64,000 bases of DNA, taken from NCBI RefSeq assembly GCF_014205835.1, contig NZ_JACHCQ010000016.1, forward strand, positions 1 through 64,000, read 5' to 3'. Numbering within the stretch: the stretch's first letter is position 1; each line of letters starts with the position of its first letter. Source of the stretch: Pedobacter sp. AK013. Lineage in GTDB: Bacteria; Bacteroidota; Bacteroidia; Sphingobacteriales; Sphingobacteriaceae. Shown here piece after piece: positions 1-9,989 of the stretch. The notes beneath the pieces were generated by a model that saw nothing but the letters and a program-made list of their open reading frames with translations, was not told where the DNA came from and made no database searches. The position numbers were made by a program, and so were the translations under genes.

Positions 1-1887
1 GGTACAACCTGGGTTTCTACGGGCAATATTAAAGGACCACAGGGCGATCCTGGTGTTGCAGGCCCACAAGGTGCAGTTGGTCCGCAAGGTGTTGCCGGAC
101 CTCAAGGTGTTGCTGGAACTAACGGTACAAACGGAACCAATGGAACGAACGGTAAATCGATGCTAAGTGGAACGACAGTTCCTGGAGCAGGTACAGGTGT
201 TGATGGCGATACGTATGTAGATACGTCAACTGGTTTAACCTATATTAAAACAGGTGGTACGTGGGCATTAGACGGTGGAACATTAAAAGGTCCAGCAGGA
301 GCTACTGGTCCTCAGGGGCCTGCAGGAACTACAGCTGCTGTAACCGCAGATAATGGTTTAACTAAAACTACTGATAATATCCAGTTGGGTGGCAGCTTAA
401 TTAAAGCAACTGCTATAGTAGCAGATGCTACTAATACTTTAGCTGTTAAAGGCTTACAAACTGGTTCAAATAGCGATAATCTTGTTGTGACAGATCCAAC
501 TACAGGTGTATTAAAATCAATTTCTCCATCATCTTTTGTTAATATTTACAATGCAAATGGTTCACTAACAAGTAACAGAACGGTAACTTTAGCTGGAAAC
601 AGCCTTAGGTTTATTTCACCGGAAAGAGTTATTAGATTTGATCCAAATGGCCGTATTGGCTCTGAGGCACAAGGTACAAACGATGCAGATATATATGTGA
701 GTTCGGGTTCTGGATCTACTTATAATCGTTTTGATATGCAGTCTTTCCCAAGTGGTGAAGTTAATTTAACAGCAACCGGGGCGGGAGTTCAGCAACTATT
801 GATAACTACCCACTTGACAACAAATCCGGCACCGATAGTATTTTCAACAAGTGCAGGCAGCAATGCTTCGGGAGCCGAAAGAATGCGTATTACAGGTGAG
901 GGTTTAGTGGGTATAGCTACCGCCTTCGATGCTCCTTCAGAACAATTTGATGTAGGAGCAGGGAATGTTCGAATTAGAGATATTAATGGCCTGGCAGGAA
1001 ATACTGCAACAGATAAGCTAGTGGTGGCTGATGCAAACGGCGTTTTAAAAACCGCTACAATTGCTGCGCTAAGTAATAATCTTTACACCAATGATGGTAC
1101 GTTGGCTAGTGACAGAACGGTTAATATGAATTCGAAGACTTTAACGTTTTCAAATGCTGCCAATGGTAGTATCTTATTTAACACGAATAATGCCGGTAAT
1201 GCAAGCCAGTCCATTATTGGTACAACGAATAGAGCAAACCTAACCTTAAACGGTGGTGGTGGTATAGTCGATTTATTTGTTGATAATGGTTTGGCTGCCC
1301 AGTTAACTGTACGGGGCAACGCAACATCTTTAAATGTAGGAACAACTACAGGACAAGCTAAGCCATTAAACCTTATTACTAATGGGCTTACAAGAGCTAC
1401 GGTAACACCAACAGGGGAGTTTGCGATAGGCGCTACTACGGCTCCCTCGTTTACAGTGGGTGCAGCCACCATCCAACCTCTGTTGCACGTAGCTGGGGAT
1501 ATCTCAACTACTGGTAAAATTTGGACTACAAATAGTGTTTATGCGGATTATGTATTTGAAGATTATTTTGATGGTTTCTCTAAAATCTATAAAGACTACA
1601 AATTCAGATCTTTAAAAGAAGTAGCCGAATTCATTAAAAAGAATAAGCACTTACCGGGCGTTACGCCAGTTAGCGAGGTTAACATTGGTAAAAATGGTTA
1701 CAGTATAGATTTAACTCAGCTTTCTATGCAACAATTGGAAAAACTGGAAGAATTGTACCTGCATGTAATTGAGATGAATGATAAGCTGAGCCAAAAAGAT
1801 AAAGAGATCCGGGCACTTCAAAATAAAACCAGTGAATTGGAAGAACGCTTGAAAAAACTAGAGCAATTATTGATCAATAAGCAATAA
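1..1887 (+). CDS. Collagen-like/coiled-coil surface fibre protein (5' truncated)
   Basis: The frame is open from base 1, so the true start lies before the window; the first internal ATG is at 160. The visible 628 residues begin with Gly-X-Y collagen-like triplets (GPQGDPG, GPQGAVGPQG), then TNG repeats, then a second short collagen patch near residue 95. A long beta-rich, Asn/Thr/Gly-rich stalk follows, with two repeats of a module of the type NLYTNDGTLASDRTVNM (about residues 180 and 360). The C-terminus has a conserved segment with Tyr/Phe, HLPG and SIDLTQLSMQQLEKLEEL, followed by a heptad coiled coil. That ending is typical of Bacteroidota proteins annotated as tail-fibre-like or S74-like, although no catalytic chaperone residues are obvious. 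It is probably exported and trimeric at the cell surface. It is followed 56 bp downstream by the giant RCC1-like protein. The family call is good; the role is inferred. Confidence 0.8.
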   Translation, partial: GTTWVSTGNIKGPQGDPGVAGPQGAVGPQGVAGPQGVAGTNGTNGTNGTNGKSMLSGTTVPGAGTGVDGDTYVDTSTGLTYIKTGGTWALDGGTLKGPAGATGPQGPAGTTAAVTADNGLTKTTDNIQLGGSLIKATAIVADATNTLAVKGLQTGSNSDNLVVTDPTTGVLKSISPSSFVNIYNANGSLTSNRTVTLAGNSLRFISPERVIRFDPNGRIGSEAQGTNDADIYVSSGSGSTYNRFDMQSFPSGEVNLTATGAGVQQLLITTHLTTNPAPIVFSTSAGSNASGAERMRITGEGLVGIATAFDAPSEQFDVGAGNVRIRDINGLAGNTATDKLVVADANGVLKTATIAALSNNLYTNDGTLASDRTVNMNSKTLTFSNAANGSILFNTNNAGNASQSIIGTTNRANLTLNGGGGIVDLFVDNGLAAQLTVRGNATSLNVGTTTGQAKPLNLITNGLTRATVTPTGEFAIGATTAPSFTVGAATIQPLLHVAGDISTTGKIWTTNSVYADYVFEDYFDGFSKIYKDYKFRSLKEVAEFIKKNKHLPGVTPVSEVNIGKNGYSIDLTQLSMQQLEKLEELYLHVIEMNDKLSQKDKEIRALQNKTSELEERLKKLEQLLINKQ

Positions 1888-1899
1888 GAGGGAAAGAAA

Positions 1900-1926
1900 T
1901 CTTTTGAGGTTCCTTTCTTCAAAAGA
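1900..1926. other. Intergenic hairpin
   Basis: A perfect 8-bp inverted repeat (TCTTTTGA at 1900-1907, TCAAAAGA at 1919-1926) with an 11-nt loop lies between the collagen-like gene and the giant secreted protein gene. It has no strong U-tract, so it may be a processing or attenuation hairpin rather than a full terminator. Confidence 0.35.
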
Positions 1927-1943
1927 AGAAGGGGGCCCATAAA

Positions 1944-4900
1944 ATGAAGACTATGAAAAAACAAAAACTCTTTTTATTAATGTTGCTCTTTCTCGGTAAT
2001 TTGACAGGTTATGCACAGCTCTGCGGCTTTGCTCCTGGTGAGGGATGCAGTAATACCAACTATGATAACGCTTTTCTGAAAACCCTTATCTACAACAACC
2101 CTGCTACCATAGAGTATGATAACTTTGTATCTACTTATCACTCTTCAATAGTAAGAACCTCTTCAGGAGGCTTCAAGGTATGGGGAGAAGGTATGGCCAA
2201 CGATGGGATATCTAATGTGTTAAGTCCACAAGACTTGAATGCGACCAATTACCCCGCATTGGGCAGTGCCAAAGTCTACAAAGTGACCGGAGCATCAGAC
2301 GGATCTCAAAGTACAACCCCAGTGACCAGTAATGCTCAGTTTGTCGCTTTAACATCCGACGGGCTATATGCATGGGGAGTAACGGCAATAGTTTTGAACG
2401 CTACTATAAAAAGTACAGGGACTTTTGGGAAAATAGCCGTCAACGGAAAAGCAGATGGTTTACCACCTAACGTATCTCCGGGAGATGTTAAAATGATGAC
2501 TGCCGGTTCAAATCGCACTTTGGTGATTGTTACGTGCAGCGGTGATGTATGGGTCTTAGCTGCCGATGCACCAACACGAGGTAATGGTAGTACAGGATCT
2601 TCTACGGTATGGTCTCGTGTACAAACAACAGCTACCACTTTTCTTACTGATGTTATAGCTGCCAGAACAAATGGAAGCGGTAATGCTATTATCGCCTTAA
2701 AATCAGACGGTACACTTTGGACCTGGGGATATTCTTACTTAGGGAATGGCACGGCTATCGCGTCTCGTACAATGGCAACACAAATGACAGCTCCTGCCGG
2801 TACGCCCAAAATGATAGGGATGGTTGTTGACGGGCCTCTTTCGGCTAAACCTTCTGCATACTATGTTTTGATGACCGATGGCAATTTATATGCTATGGGA
2901 ACGGGCGGCACAGGTGGGTCCAACTTAATGGGAAACTGGAGCGGGGCCTCCCAAACCTCTTGGGTACAGCCCAGATATACTTCTGCATCCGGACCGGTAA
3001 TGAATAATATTGCATGGATAAGCCCCGGCGCTTCAGATGAAAGAGCTGTGGCCATTAATGTACTCACAACTTCTGGCTCATTATATGCCTGGGGTAACAA
3101 TTCGAAAAGCATGATTGGAGCTGGGGGAGGTCTTAACAGCAACCCGACAATGCCAGCAGGAATAGTTTCAACAGATAAAATCATTGCGGTACAGACAGGT
3201 GGTCATACCACCATGCTTATAAAAGAATGTAGTACAAACTTTGGTTATGTAGGACACAGAATTAACGGAAGTATGGGTAATGGCTCTGCTGTGGACACTC
3301 AAGAAGACTCCTATACTTTTAATACGGCACCATTAGAAATATGTAGTGCAACACCGGTTGACCTGACCAGCCCAACTCCAACTGCATGTGGAGTTTCTAC
3401 TATGCAGCTTGCCGGTTCACCTGCTGGTGGTAGCTATACTGTAACCAGTGGTCCTGCTACAGTTTCTAATACAGGCTTGCTAACTTTTACAGGAGATGGT
3501 AATGTTACGGTTCAATACACAAGTCCTTCCTCTTGCGGAGGGGGTACGCTTACCAAAAGTATTACAATTCCAGTTACGCAAAATATAGTAAATGCCAACG
3601 CCGGTAGTAATCAGTTTTTACTCGGCGCAAACCAGACTATTCTAGCAGGTAATAATCCAAGCCCATCTACGGGTATGTGGACACTGTTGACAAAACCTGC
3701 TACTGCAACCGATCCGGTTATTGTAACCCCCTCCGCATATAATACCCAGGTTACGGGGCTTACAGCAGGTGCCTATACCTTCCGATGGACCGTTACCACA
3801 GGTACCTGCACAAGTACGAGCGATTTAACGGTAAATGTTATAAATGCTGCTGCAGGAGGAGTTTCCGGAGCAGATTTCTGGATAAAATCTGACGATGCTG
3901 GAGCTATTGCCACAGCATGGAAAGACAATTCTGCCAATGCAGATCATATCCCAAATGTAGGCGGAATGATACTTTCTCCTGCAGATAGGGCACACAACTT
4001 CTATCCATATACAACGGGATATACTACATCTAAATTCTTTTATAATAACGCTTCGGCAATGAACCTTACCAATGGAGAACTGCCGAACACCAATACCTCT
4101 ATTTTCTCGGCAGTAAGGCCTACAACAGCAGGAGCAGGAGGACGTATTACAGGGATTGATGATGATGCAACCTATGCTGCTGAACCTGGTGTTTCTATTA
4201 CTAGTGCAGGAAAACCCAGACAGTATGAATTTTTTAATACTACCACATCAACAGATTTTTCAACTACCACCTTTAACATCGGACAGTCAAATATATTCTC
4301 TGCGATAGCCGATAATACTGTTGCCAACGGAGGAACGTCCAGTATTGCAGGTGGAGAAAAGCGATTAGGATTGAATGGTTCTTATCAATCTTTTTCAGGT
4401 TTTGGCGCAACCAATAAATTCCAGATATATGGACGTAATTTAAGAGTCGGTCATGCAGCTTGGGATGTAAACGGTGCTTTCCCGGGAGATATTATGGAAG
4501 TGATCTGGTACAAACGTACATTAATAGCCAATGAGCAATCACGGGTAAACGCTTACCTTGCTGTAAAGAACGGGGTTACTTTAGCAGAAAATTACCTTAC
4601 TTCAACTAGTAGTGTAGTATGGGACATGCTAATTAATGCCGGCTATACCAACAATATTTTCGGTATTGCAAGAGATAACGCTTCTGCATTGCACCAAAAG
4701 CAATCGGGAAGTGTAAATGCTGGGCAAAAGCTTGTGGTTTCTACAACAGGATTTGCAGATAATAACGCTGCTAACAGTACTGGCATCGCCAATGACCTGC
4801 AATTCCTGATGACAGGTGACAACGGACTTTATCAAGGATTAAAAATACCATTTTCTTATACCGCCGGTTCCAATGGAGTAACCAATTACCGTTTTGAAGC

Positions 4901-7900
4901 AATCTGGAAAGTACAGAATTCGGGAAATGTAGGAACGGTAACAGTTGCCTGGCCTAAAGGAGTGAAGAACTTGTACCTGGTACAATCTCCGGATGCTGTT
5001 TTTGACGGAACAGATACCTTTACCCCGATGGCTACGGAAGTTATTGTAAATGGGCTAGTGTACAATACTGCAAATGTTACTTTAGCAAATGGACAGTTCT
5101 TCACCTTTGCAGGTTTCGGAAATGCTCCTGGAGGTGTTGCAAATGGGTTGTCTTACTGGTACAGAGCTGATAAAAATGCAGCAAATACCGGTGTAGCAAC
5201 AGACGTAACCGGATGGACAGACGTATGGAACGGAACTACCGTTGCGCAGTTAGGAACTAATGTATTGCCAAAATATGTACTGGGAGCCTCCAATTATTTC
5301 AACTTTAATCCTGGAATTAACTTTACACTAGGGACACAAACACTGGGAAATAATACAGTACGTACATTGACGAGTTTAAATTACGATGTATTTACGCTTA
5401 CTAAAGAAGGTTTGGCGTCTGGCGGAACAAATCCAAGATTATTCAGTGTAGGTATGGATAATACCACTACCGGTATTACAAACTGGGATGCTTTCGGTAT
5501 TTGGCCAACAGGACAAATTGAAAGAAGAGTGTATAATGGAAGTACTAATTATCCAAGTGTATCTCCTGCATACAGTACAACCATACCAAGTATCATGTAT
5601 TACAGAAATACAGACATTGCCACTGTTAAAGGATTGAATGGAGCATTGATGTCAACTTCCGTAGCTTATTCTTCAATAGGTTATCAATACGGAGGGCATA
5701 TGTTTGGAAATACTGTTTTTTCAAGTAATGGTAGTGATAATGCTGGTTTCACCGGGCATATAGGAGAAACCATTGTTTACGGTGGCGGTACCTTATCGAA
5801 TGTTGAGCGCAGACAGGTAGACTCTTATCTTGCTATTAAGTACGGGATTACATTAGGACAGTTATCTACAGCAGGCGCTAATAACCTGTATGACTATACC
5901 AATGCAGACGGAGCTACCGTATGGAGCAGAACACTCAATGCCGTTTACAACAATAACGTATTTGGTGTGGCAAGGGAAGACATCGGGCTTTTTGAGCAGA
6001 AAGTATCTACATCTGTAAACGCAGGCACAATACTTACCGTGGCTACCAGTAATGATTTTGTAAGCCCGAACAATACGGCTTCACGTACCAGCTTTGCCAA
6101 TGACAAAACCTATTTCCTGTTGGGAGATAACAATGATGTGACAACTACGTTAAGCAGCATTACGGTAAACGGCTTTAAAGGCGGTATGCGTATCCCAAGA
6201 GTGTGGCTGGCACAGCGTACCAATACCAGCGGTGCGATGTACTTTGCGGCAGACCTTTCTGCTTATGGGGCAGGTTTTTGGAGTGGAGATCAGGTAAAAA
6301 TGATCATTGCAGATGATGCAGCATTTACAAGCAATGTAGTGTCTGTTCCCGGAACCTATGATGCCACGATCGGAAAATGGGTACACAGCTATAACTTTGG
6401 CTCCGGAAACGCCAACAGGTATATTACCTATGCGGCATTGGATGATGTAGCTTGTACAACAGGTTGTAATACTAATACTTATCTCAATGCAACAGATCCT
6501 AATACCATAGAGTATGATAATATTATTGCATCTGAGATAGTTACTATAGTAAAACAGAAAGATGGTTCGTTTTATATTTGGGGACCGAGCACATCACCTA
6601 ATGTAGATATTAATAGCATTACATTAGACCTGCTTACACCAACTAAAATTGACCCTGCTACATCACTTCCTGGCCAAGGCTCAGGGTTCAACTATACTGG
6701 TACTCCGTTAAAAGCAACAACAAGCGGTGGTAGTACTAATGCTCATATTTTATTGACTACCGACGGGCTTTATACTTGGGGAGGTAGTCTTCTTCCTTAT
6801 GGCTTAAGGAACCCGGTTGGCTCCAAATTTGGTAAGCAATCGGTTAATGGAAAGGCAGATGGTCTGCCACCGGGAATTAGCCCAACTAATGTAAAAATGA
6901 TGGTTGCCAATCAGACCTCATTAACCATTACAACCTGTAGCGGTGCAGTATGGAATTTTAATTCAGGTGGTTATTATGGTGATGGAGCTCCTGTCAGTAC
7001 GGCTAATAATGGAATATGGCACCGTGTGATGAGATCGCCTACCCAGAGCCTGGACAATGTAGTTGCCGTACGTGGTATCGTGAATACTAAGTTCGCTTTA
7101 ACTTCTGATGGCAAGCTTTATACCTGGGGCTATAATACTTTTCATAATGATAATACTGCTGCTGCAGTATCTGATTACGCTACAGAAATCAGTGTTCCTG
7201 CGGGAATAACTCCAAAAATGATAGGGATGACCGAAGGCGTTAATGAAGGAGAAAGTTCTTATTATCTTTTGGCGACCAACGGCAAGCTCTATGCTATGGG
7301 TTATAATGCGCAGAGACAATTGGGGGATGGCACTACTACCCTACGTAGGAATTGGGTAGAAATCATAGCTACTTCAGGCAGTAATACCCTGGGTGGCAAT
7401 ATCGCCTGGATCTCACCGGCTGAGCATACGAATGATTACCCATCTGTTAATGTATTGACTACTGATGGAAAACAATGGGGATGGGGATACAATCTATACC
7501 AGCAATTAGGTGGAGTTAGTGATGGTAATGGAATTGCCCCAACCTATATGCCGGGTAACGGTACGGGGGCAAACCAGCTTGGCCTAAATGATAAGGTAGT
7601 CGCTGTAGCAGACGGAGGTAATCATGTCATCAACTTTAAAGCCAGCTCTACGAGCTTTGGTTTTATAGGTACGAATGTGCGTGGATCTATGGGAGACGGT
7701 TCTAATGTTGCTTCAACCAATATGAATAAATATACTTATGTATCTCCTCTTGATTTATGTGGATTTTTAGCGCCTGTCTGTACCCAACCTGGTCTATTTG
7801 ATGCAGCGGGTTTACCAAGTACCACGGGAATTTCTGACCTGGCAGGCTTTACCGGCGGCGCTACTGGCTGGCCTGCTAATGTGCCTAACGGGCATGTGGT

Positions 7901-8060
7901 TATCGAATCTAAAAATAAAGGTTTTGTAATCACTAGAGTAAGTTCATCAGCAGCCATACTAAATCCGGTAGAAGGCATGTTGATCTATGATATTGCAGCA
8001 GGCTGCGTGAAGCTGTACAACGGTACAGTTTGGAATTGTTTGGCTAAAGATTGTTTGTAA
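1944..8060 (+). CDS. Giant secreted protein with RCC1-like and LamG-like modules
   Basis: 2038 residues with an N-terminal signal peptide ending near YAQ. Residues about 50-430 carry repeated RCC1/propeller-like strands (DGLYAWG, DGTLWTWG, GNLYAMG). An Ig/PKD-like segment lies at about 550-635. Two LamG-like modules lie at about 640-890 and 1065-1310, each ending in the Bacteroidota motif NAYLAVKNG or SYLAIKYG and followed by a conserved 'NNIFGIAR'/'NNVFGVAR' tail. A second RCC1-like region at about 1510-1940 is clearly a diverged copy of the first, since both share the NGKADGLPP block and the TCSG motif. The C-terminus (GMLIYD, YNGTVWNC) resembles that of the next gene. There is no clear type A or type B T9SS domain. 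It is probably a surface adhesin; function unknown. Start chosen at 1944 after a purine-rich GAAGGGGG; ATG 1953 is possible. Confidence 0.8.
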   Translation: MKTMKKQKLFLLMLLFLGNLTGYAQLCGFAPGEGCSNTNYDNAFLKTLIYNNPATIEYDNFVSTYHSSIVRTSSGGFKVWGEGMANDGISNVLSPQDLNATNYPALGSAKVYKVTGASDGSQSTTPVTSNAQFVALTSDGLYAWGVTAIVLNATIKSTGTFGKIAVNGKADGLPPNVSPGDVKMMTAGSNRTLVIVTCSGDVWVLAADAPTRGNGSTGSSTVWSRVQTTATTFLTDVIAARTNGSGNAIIALKSDGTLWTWGYSYLGNGTAIASRTMATQMTAPAGTPKMIGMVVDGPLSAKPSAYYVLMTDGNLYAMGTGGTGGSNLMGNWSGASQTSWVQPRYTSASGPVMNNIAWISPGASDERAVAINVLTTSGSLYAWGNNSKSMIGAGGGLNSNPTMPAGIVSTDKIIAVQTGGHTTMLIKECSTNFGYVGHRINGSMGNGSAVDTQEDSYTFNTAPLEICSATPVDLTSPTPTACGVSTMQLAGSPAGGSYTVTSGPATVSNTGLLTFTGDGNVTVQYTSPSSCGGGTLTKSITIPVTQNIVNANAGSNQFLLGANQTILAGNNPSPSTGMWTLLTKPATATDPVIVTPSAYNTQVTGLTAGAYTFRWTVTTGTCTSTSDLTVNVINAAAGGVSGADFWIKSDDAGAIATAWKDNSANADHIPNVGGMILSPADRAHNFYPYTTGYTTSKFFYNNASAMNLTNGELPNTNTSIFSAVRPTTAGAGGRITGIDDDATYAAEPGVSITSAGKPRQYEFFNTTTSTDFSTTTFNIGQSNIFSAIADNTVANGGTSSIAGGEKRLGLNGSYQSFSGFGATNKFQIYGRNLRVGHAAWDVNGAFPGDIMEVIWYKRTLIANEQSRVNAYLAVKNGVTLAENYLTSTSSVVWDMLINAGYTNNIFGIARDNASALHQKQSGSVNAGQKLVVSTTGFADNNAANSTGIANDLQFLMTGDNGLYQGLKIPFSYTAGSNGVTNYRFEAIWKVQNSGNVGTVTVAWPKGVKNLYLVQSPDAVFDGTDTFTPMATEVIVNGLVYNTANVTLANGQFFTFAGFGNAPGGVANGLSYWYRADKNAANTGVATDVTGWTDVWNGTTVAQLGTNVLPKYVLGASNYFNFNPGINFTLGTQTLGNNTVRTLTSLNYDVFTLTKEGLASGGTNPRLFSVGMDNTTTGITNWDAFGIWPTGQIERRVYNGSTNYPSVSPAYSTTIPSIMYYRNTDIATVKGLNGALMSTSVAYSSIGYQYGGHMFGNTVFSSNGSDNAGFTGHIGETIVYGGGTLSNVERRQVDSYLAIKYGITLGQLSTAGANNLYDYTNADGATVWSRTLNAVYNNNVFGVAREDIGLFEQKVSTSVNAGTILTVATSNDFVSPNNTASRTSFANDKTYFLLGDNNDVTTTLSSITVNGFKGGMRIPRVWLAQRTNTSGAMYFAADLSAYGAGFWSGDQVKMIIADDAAFTSNVVSVPGTYDATIGKWVHSYNFGSGNANRYITYAALDDVACTTGCNTNTYLNATDPNTIEYDNIIASEIVTIVKQKDGSFYIWGPSTSPNVDINSITLDLLTPTKIDPATSLPGQGSGFNYTGTPLKATTSGGSTNAHILLTTDGLYTWGGSLLPYGLRNPVGSKFGKQSVNGKADGLPPGISPTNVKMMVANQTSLTITTCSGAVWNFNSGGYYGDGAPVSTANNGIWHRVMRSPTQSLDNVVAVRGIVNTKFALTSDGKLYTWGYNTFHNDNTAAAVSDYATEISVPAGITPKMIGMTEGVNEGESSYYLLATNGKLYAMGYNAQRQLGDGTTTLRRNWVEIIATSGSNTLGGNIAWISPAEHTNDYPSVNVLTTDGKQWGWGYNLYQQLGGVSDGNGIAPTYMPGNGTGANQLGLNDKVVAVADGGNHVINFKASSTSFGFIGTNVRGSMGDGSNVASTNMNKYTYVSPLDLCGFLAPVCTQPGLFDAAGLPSTTGISDLAGFTGGATGWPANVPNGHVVIESKNKGFVITRVSSSAAILNPVEGMLIYDIAAGCVKLYNGTVWNCLAKDCL

Positions 8061-8078
8061 AATATAAATCTGAAAAGG

Positions 8079-8591
8079 ATGAAAAGATTTTCAATTGTAA
8101 TGATAATATGCTTGGGTGTTTTTGGAAGTTTAAGTGCCCAAACAGCTGTTAATAAAAAAACGGCAGACGGCTCTTCAGTTTTAGACTTTCCAGCTGGTAC
8201 TACCAAAGGCATTATCCTGCCTGCGGTAGAGGCCTTGCCAGCTACACCAGCCAATGGTACATTTTTATTTGATAAGACGACCAAAATAGTAAAAATGTAT
8301 CAAAATGGAGCCTGGGTAAACCTTTCTGATGTGGGGGATATTGCGGGGCCAGTGCCTATTGCGCCATATAGTGGTACCGTTGATAACGGTAAGCAAACCG
8401 TAATGGGTGCAAGAGCTACTACTGTAGATGGCGTACTGGTGCTAGAAGCTTCAGATAAAGCTTTGGTGCTTCCTAAAGTATCCAGTCCGCATTTAAATGT
8501 AAAAAGTCCCTATCCGGGGATGATTTGCTATGATTCTGATCGGAAGGCACTTGCCGTATTTAATGGTACCGTTTGGAGTTATTGGAAGTAA
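8079..8591 (+). CDS. Small secreted protein of the adhesin cluster
   Basis: 170 residues with a signal peptide ending near SAQ at about residue 21. The rest has two short repeats of the type GxxxYD/F...V..(Y/F)NG..W (FDKTTKIVKMYQNGAW and YDSDRKALAVFNGTVW). This is the same ending as in the preceding 2038-residue protein and is common at the ends of Bacteroidota surface fibre proteins. It lies 18 bp after the giant gene and 39 bp before the next one, so co-transcription is likely. No catalytic motif is visible. I do not recognise a specific function; it may be an accessory subunit of the surface structure. Confidence 0.75.
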   Translation: MKRFSIVMIICLGVFGSLSAQTAVNKKTADGSSVLDFPAGTTKGIILPAVEALPATPANGTFLFDKTTKIVKMYQNGAWVNLSDVGDIAGPVPIAPYSGTVDNGKQTVMGARATTVDGVLVLEASDKALVLPKVSSPHLNVKSPYPGMICYDSDRKALAVFNGTVWSYWK

Positions 8592-8630
8592 AGTGCAAAC
8601 CAATTGATCTTTTTTAATCAGGAGAAAATT

Positions 8631-9926
8631 ATGAAGAAATATTTAACGCTTCTCGGGTCACTATGTATCACATTGCTTTGCACGGTTCAAACCGGTTTTG
8701 CCCAAACAGGCTCCGGAAGTATGACTGTAGATAATTCAACCGTTACCATATCAGCCGGTACCATTGAGCAGCGCTTTAGCGAGGGTACTTATTTCGGGCC
8801 AAACGCCAGCTGGCAAATTGATGGAACCTTAGAGATATACAGTAAAAATATTTGGATAGCGCCTGGTGCAACCTTTAGCGGGTCTGGTAAGATTGTGATT
8901 TATAATCCTGGGAATAATCCATTTTATACTTCAATGGCTGCTGGCCCGAGCAATATTGATGGAAATAACTCAGGCTTCATCAATCTGATCGTCGAACACC
9001 GTAATGCAAGTAATATTTTGTTAAATGATGTAACTGACCCTGGTTTTGGAACAAGTAACCCAAGCGGTGCATTATCTGCTGCATTAAATATTGGCGGTAC
9101 AATAGATATGGCGGTGAATGGTGCCGATATTATTCTGAACGGACAAAACCTGGCATTTAACAGCGGTGGAAAAATAGCTAATTATAGCAAAGACCGCATG
9201 GTGGTAACCGGAAACAGTATTGTGGGGCACATGATTAAAGAATATGCCGGGGCTGATTCATTTGTTTTTCCTGTAGGTATTGTGGAAGGCGATTATACGC
9301 CTGCAACTTTAACGCCTCGAAGCGCCAATAAACTATATGTAAGTGTGCAAGATTTTGCAAGCGCAGGTAAAGCAGTTAAAAATGCGGCGTTGGGAATGGA
9401 TAGGGTATGGCATATTTATGGCACACCATCCGCCACGGTATCGATGATTTTGCAACATAACAGCTTTACCAATGGAAATCTTTTTAAAGATGAAAACGCT
9501 GCGATTGCCAGATATGTAAGTGCAGATAGATGGGATATTTTAAAAGGAACCAATCCGTCTGCTGGTGTACATACCCGAGATAACATTCTGCTTTCTACAG
9601 ATATGGCAGCAAATGGAGGTTTTTATACCAAACTTGCCGTTTCAGGGGCATCATTATTTATTCCAAATCTTTTTACACCCAATGGCGACGCTAACAACGA
9701 TACTTTTGAGATAAAAGGGTTGGAGTTATTTACCGAGAACGATCTTGTAATTGTTAATCGTTGGGGTAACCAGGTATATAAGGCAAATAACTATCGCAAC
9801 GATTGGGTAGGCGAAGGGTTAAACGAAGGGACCTACTATTATGTACTTAGGGTAAAAGAAAGTACTAATGGGGAGTGGCAGGTATTTAAAGGTTTCATCA
9901 CTTTAATCAGGGCATTTAAGCGCTAA
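8631..9926 (+). CDS. Secreted protein with gliding-motility-type (T9SS type B) C-terminal domain
   Basis: 431 residues from ATG 8631, preceded by AGGAG; an in-frame TTG at 8604 lies upstream of this Shine-Dalgarno-like site and is less likely. A signal peptide ends near FAQ. The middle is a beta-rich Asn/Gly domain of unknown function. The C-terminal about 90 residues match the CHU_C/gliding-motility-associated sorting domain: [37 protein letters not shown], then KGFITLIR. This domain directs export through the type IX secretion system and usually pairs with a neighbouring PorP/SprF protein, which is the next gene here. Confident for the sorting domain; the cargo function is not known. Confidence 0.88.
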   Translation: MKKYLTLLGSLCITLLCTVQTGFAQTGSGSMTVDNSTVTISAGTIEQRFSEGTYFGPNASWQIDGTLEIYSKNIWIAPGATFSGSGKIVIYNPGNNPFYTSMAAGPSNIDGNNSGFINLIVEHRNASNILLNDVTDPGFGTSNPSGALSAALNIGGTIDMAVNGADIILNGQNLAFNSGGKIANYSKDRMVVTGNSIVGHMIKEYAGADSFVFPVGIVEGDYTPATLTPRSANKLYVSVQDFASAGKAVKNAALGMDRVWHIYGTPSATVSMILQHNSFTNGNLFKDENAAIARYVSADRWDILKGTNPSAGVHTRDNILLSTDMAANGGFYTKLAVSGASLFIPNLFTPNGDANNDTFEIKGLELFTENDLVIVNRWGNQVYKANNYRNDWVGEGLNEGTYYYVLRVKESTNGEWQVFKGFITLIRAFKR

Positions 9927-9943
9927 AAGATGTTCACTAAACC

Positions 9944-9971
9944 TCATGGCCACTATGGTTAATAGCCATGA
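9944..9971. other. Intergenic hairpin
   Basis: A 7-bp inverted repeat (TCATGGC at 9944-9950, GCCATGA at 9965-9971) lies between the type B cargo gene and the porP-like gene. There is no U-tract; it may tune expression between the two genes. Confidence 0.3.
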
Positions 9972-9989
9972 TAGAAGATAATTTGAAAG

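Noticed and set aside
1..160. Short tandem repeats that could suggest a CRISPR-like or satellite array
   Set aside because: They translate in one open frame as Gly-X-Y collagen triplets and Thr-Asn-Gly repeats, so they are coding repeats.
1083..1472. Open frame of 129 codons on the - strand
   Set aside because: Fully antisense to the collagen-like protein gene, with no recognisable motifs; a shadow frame.
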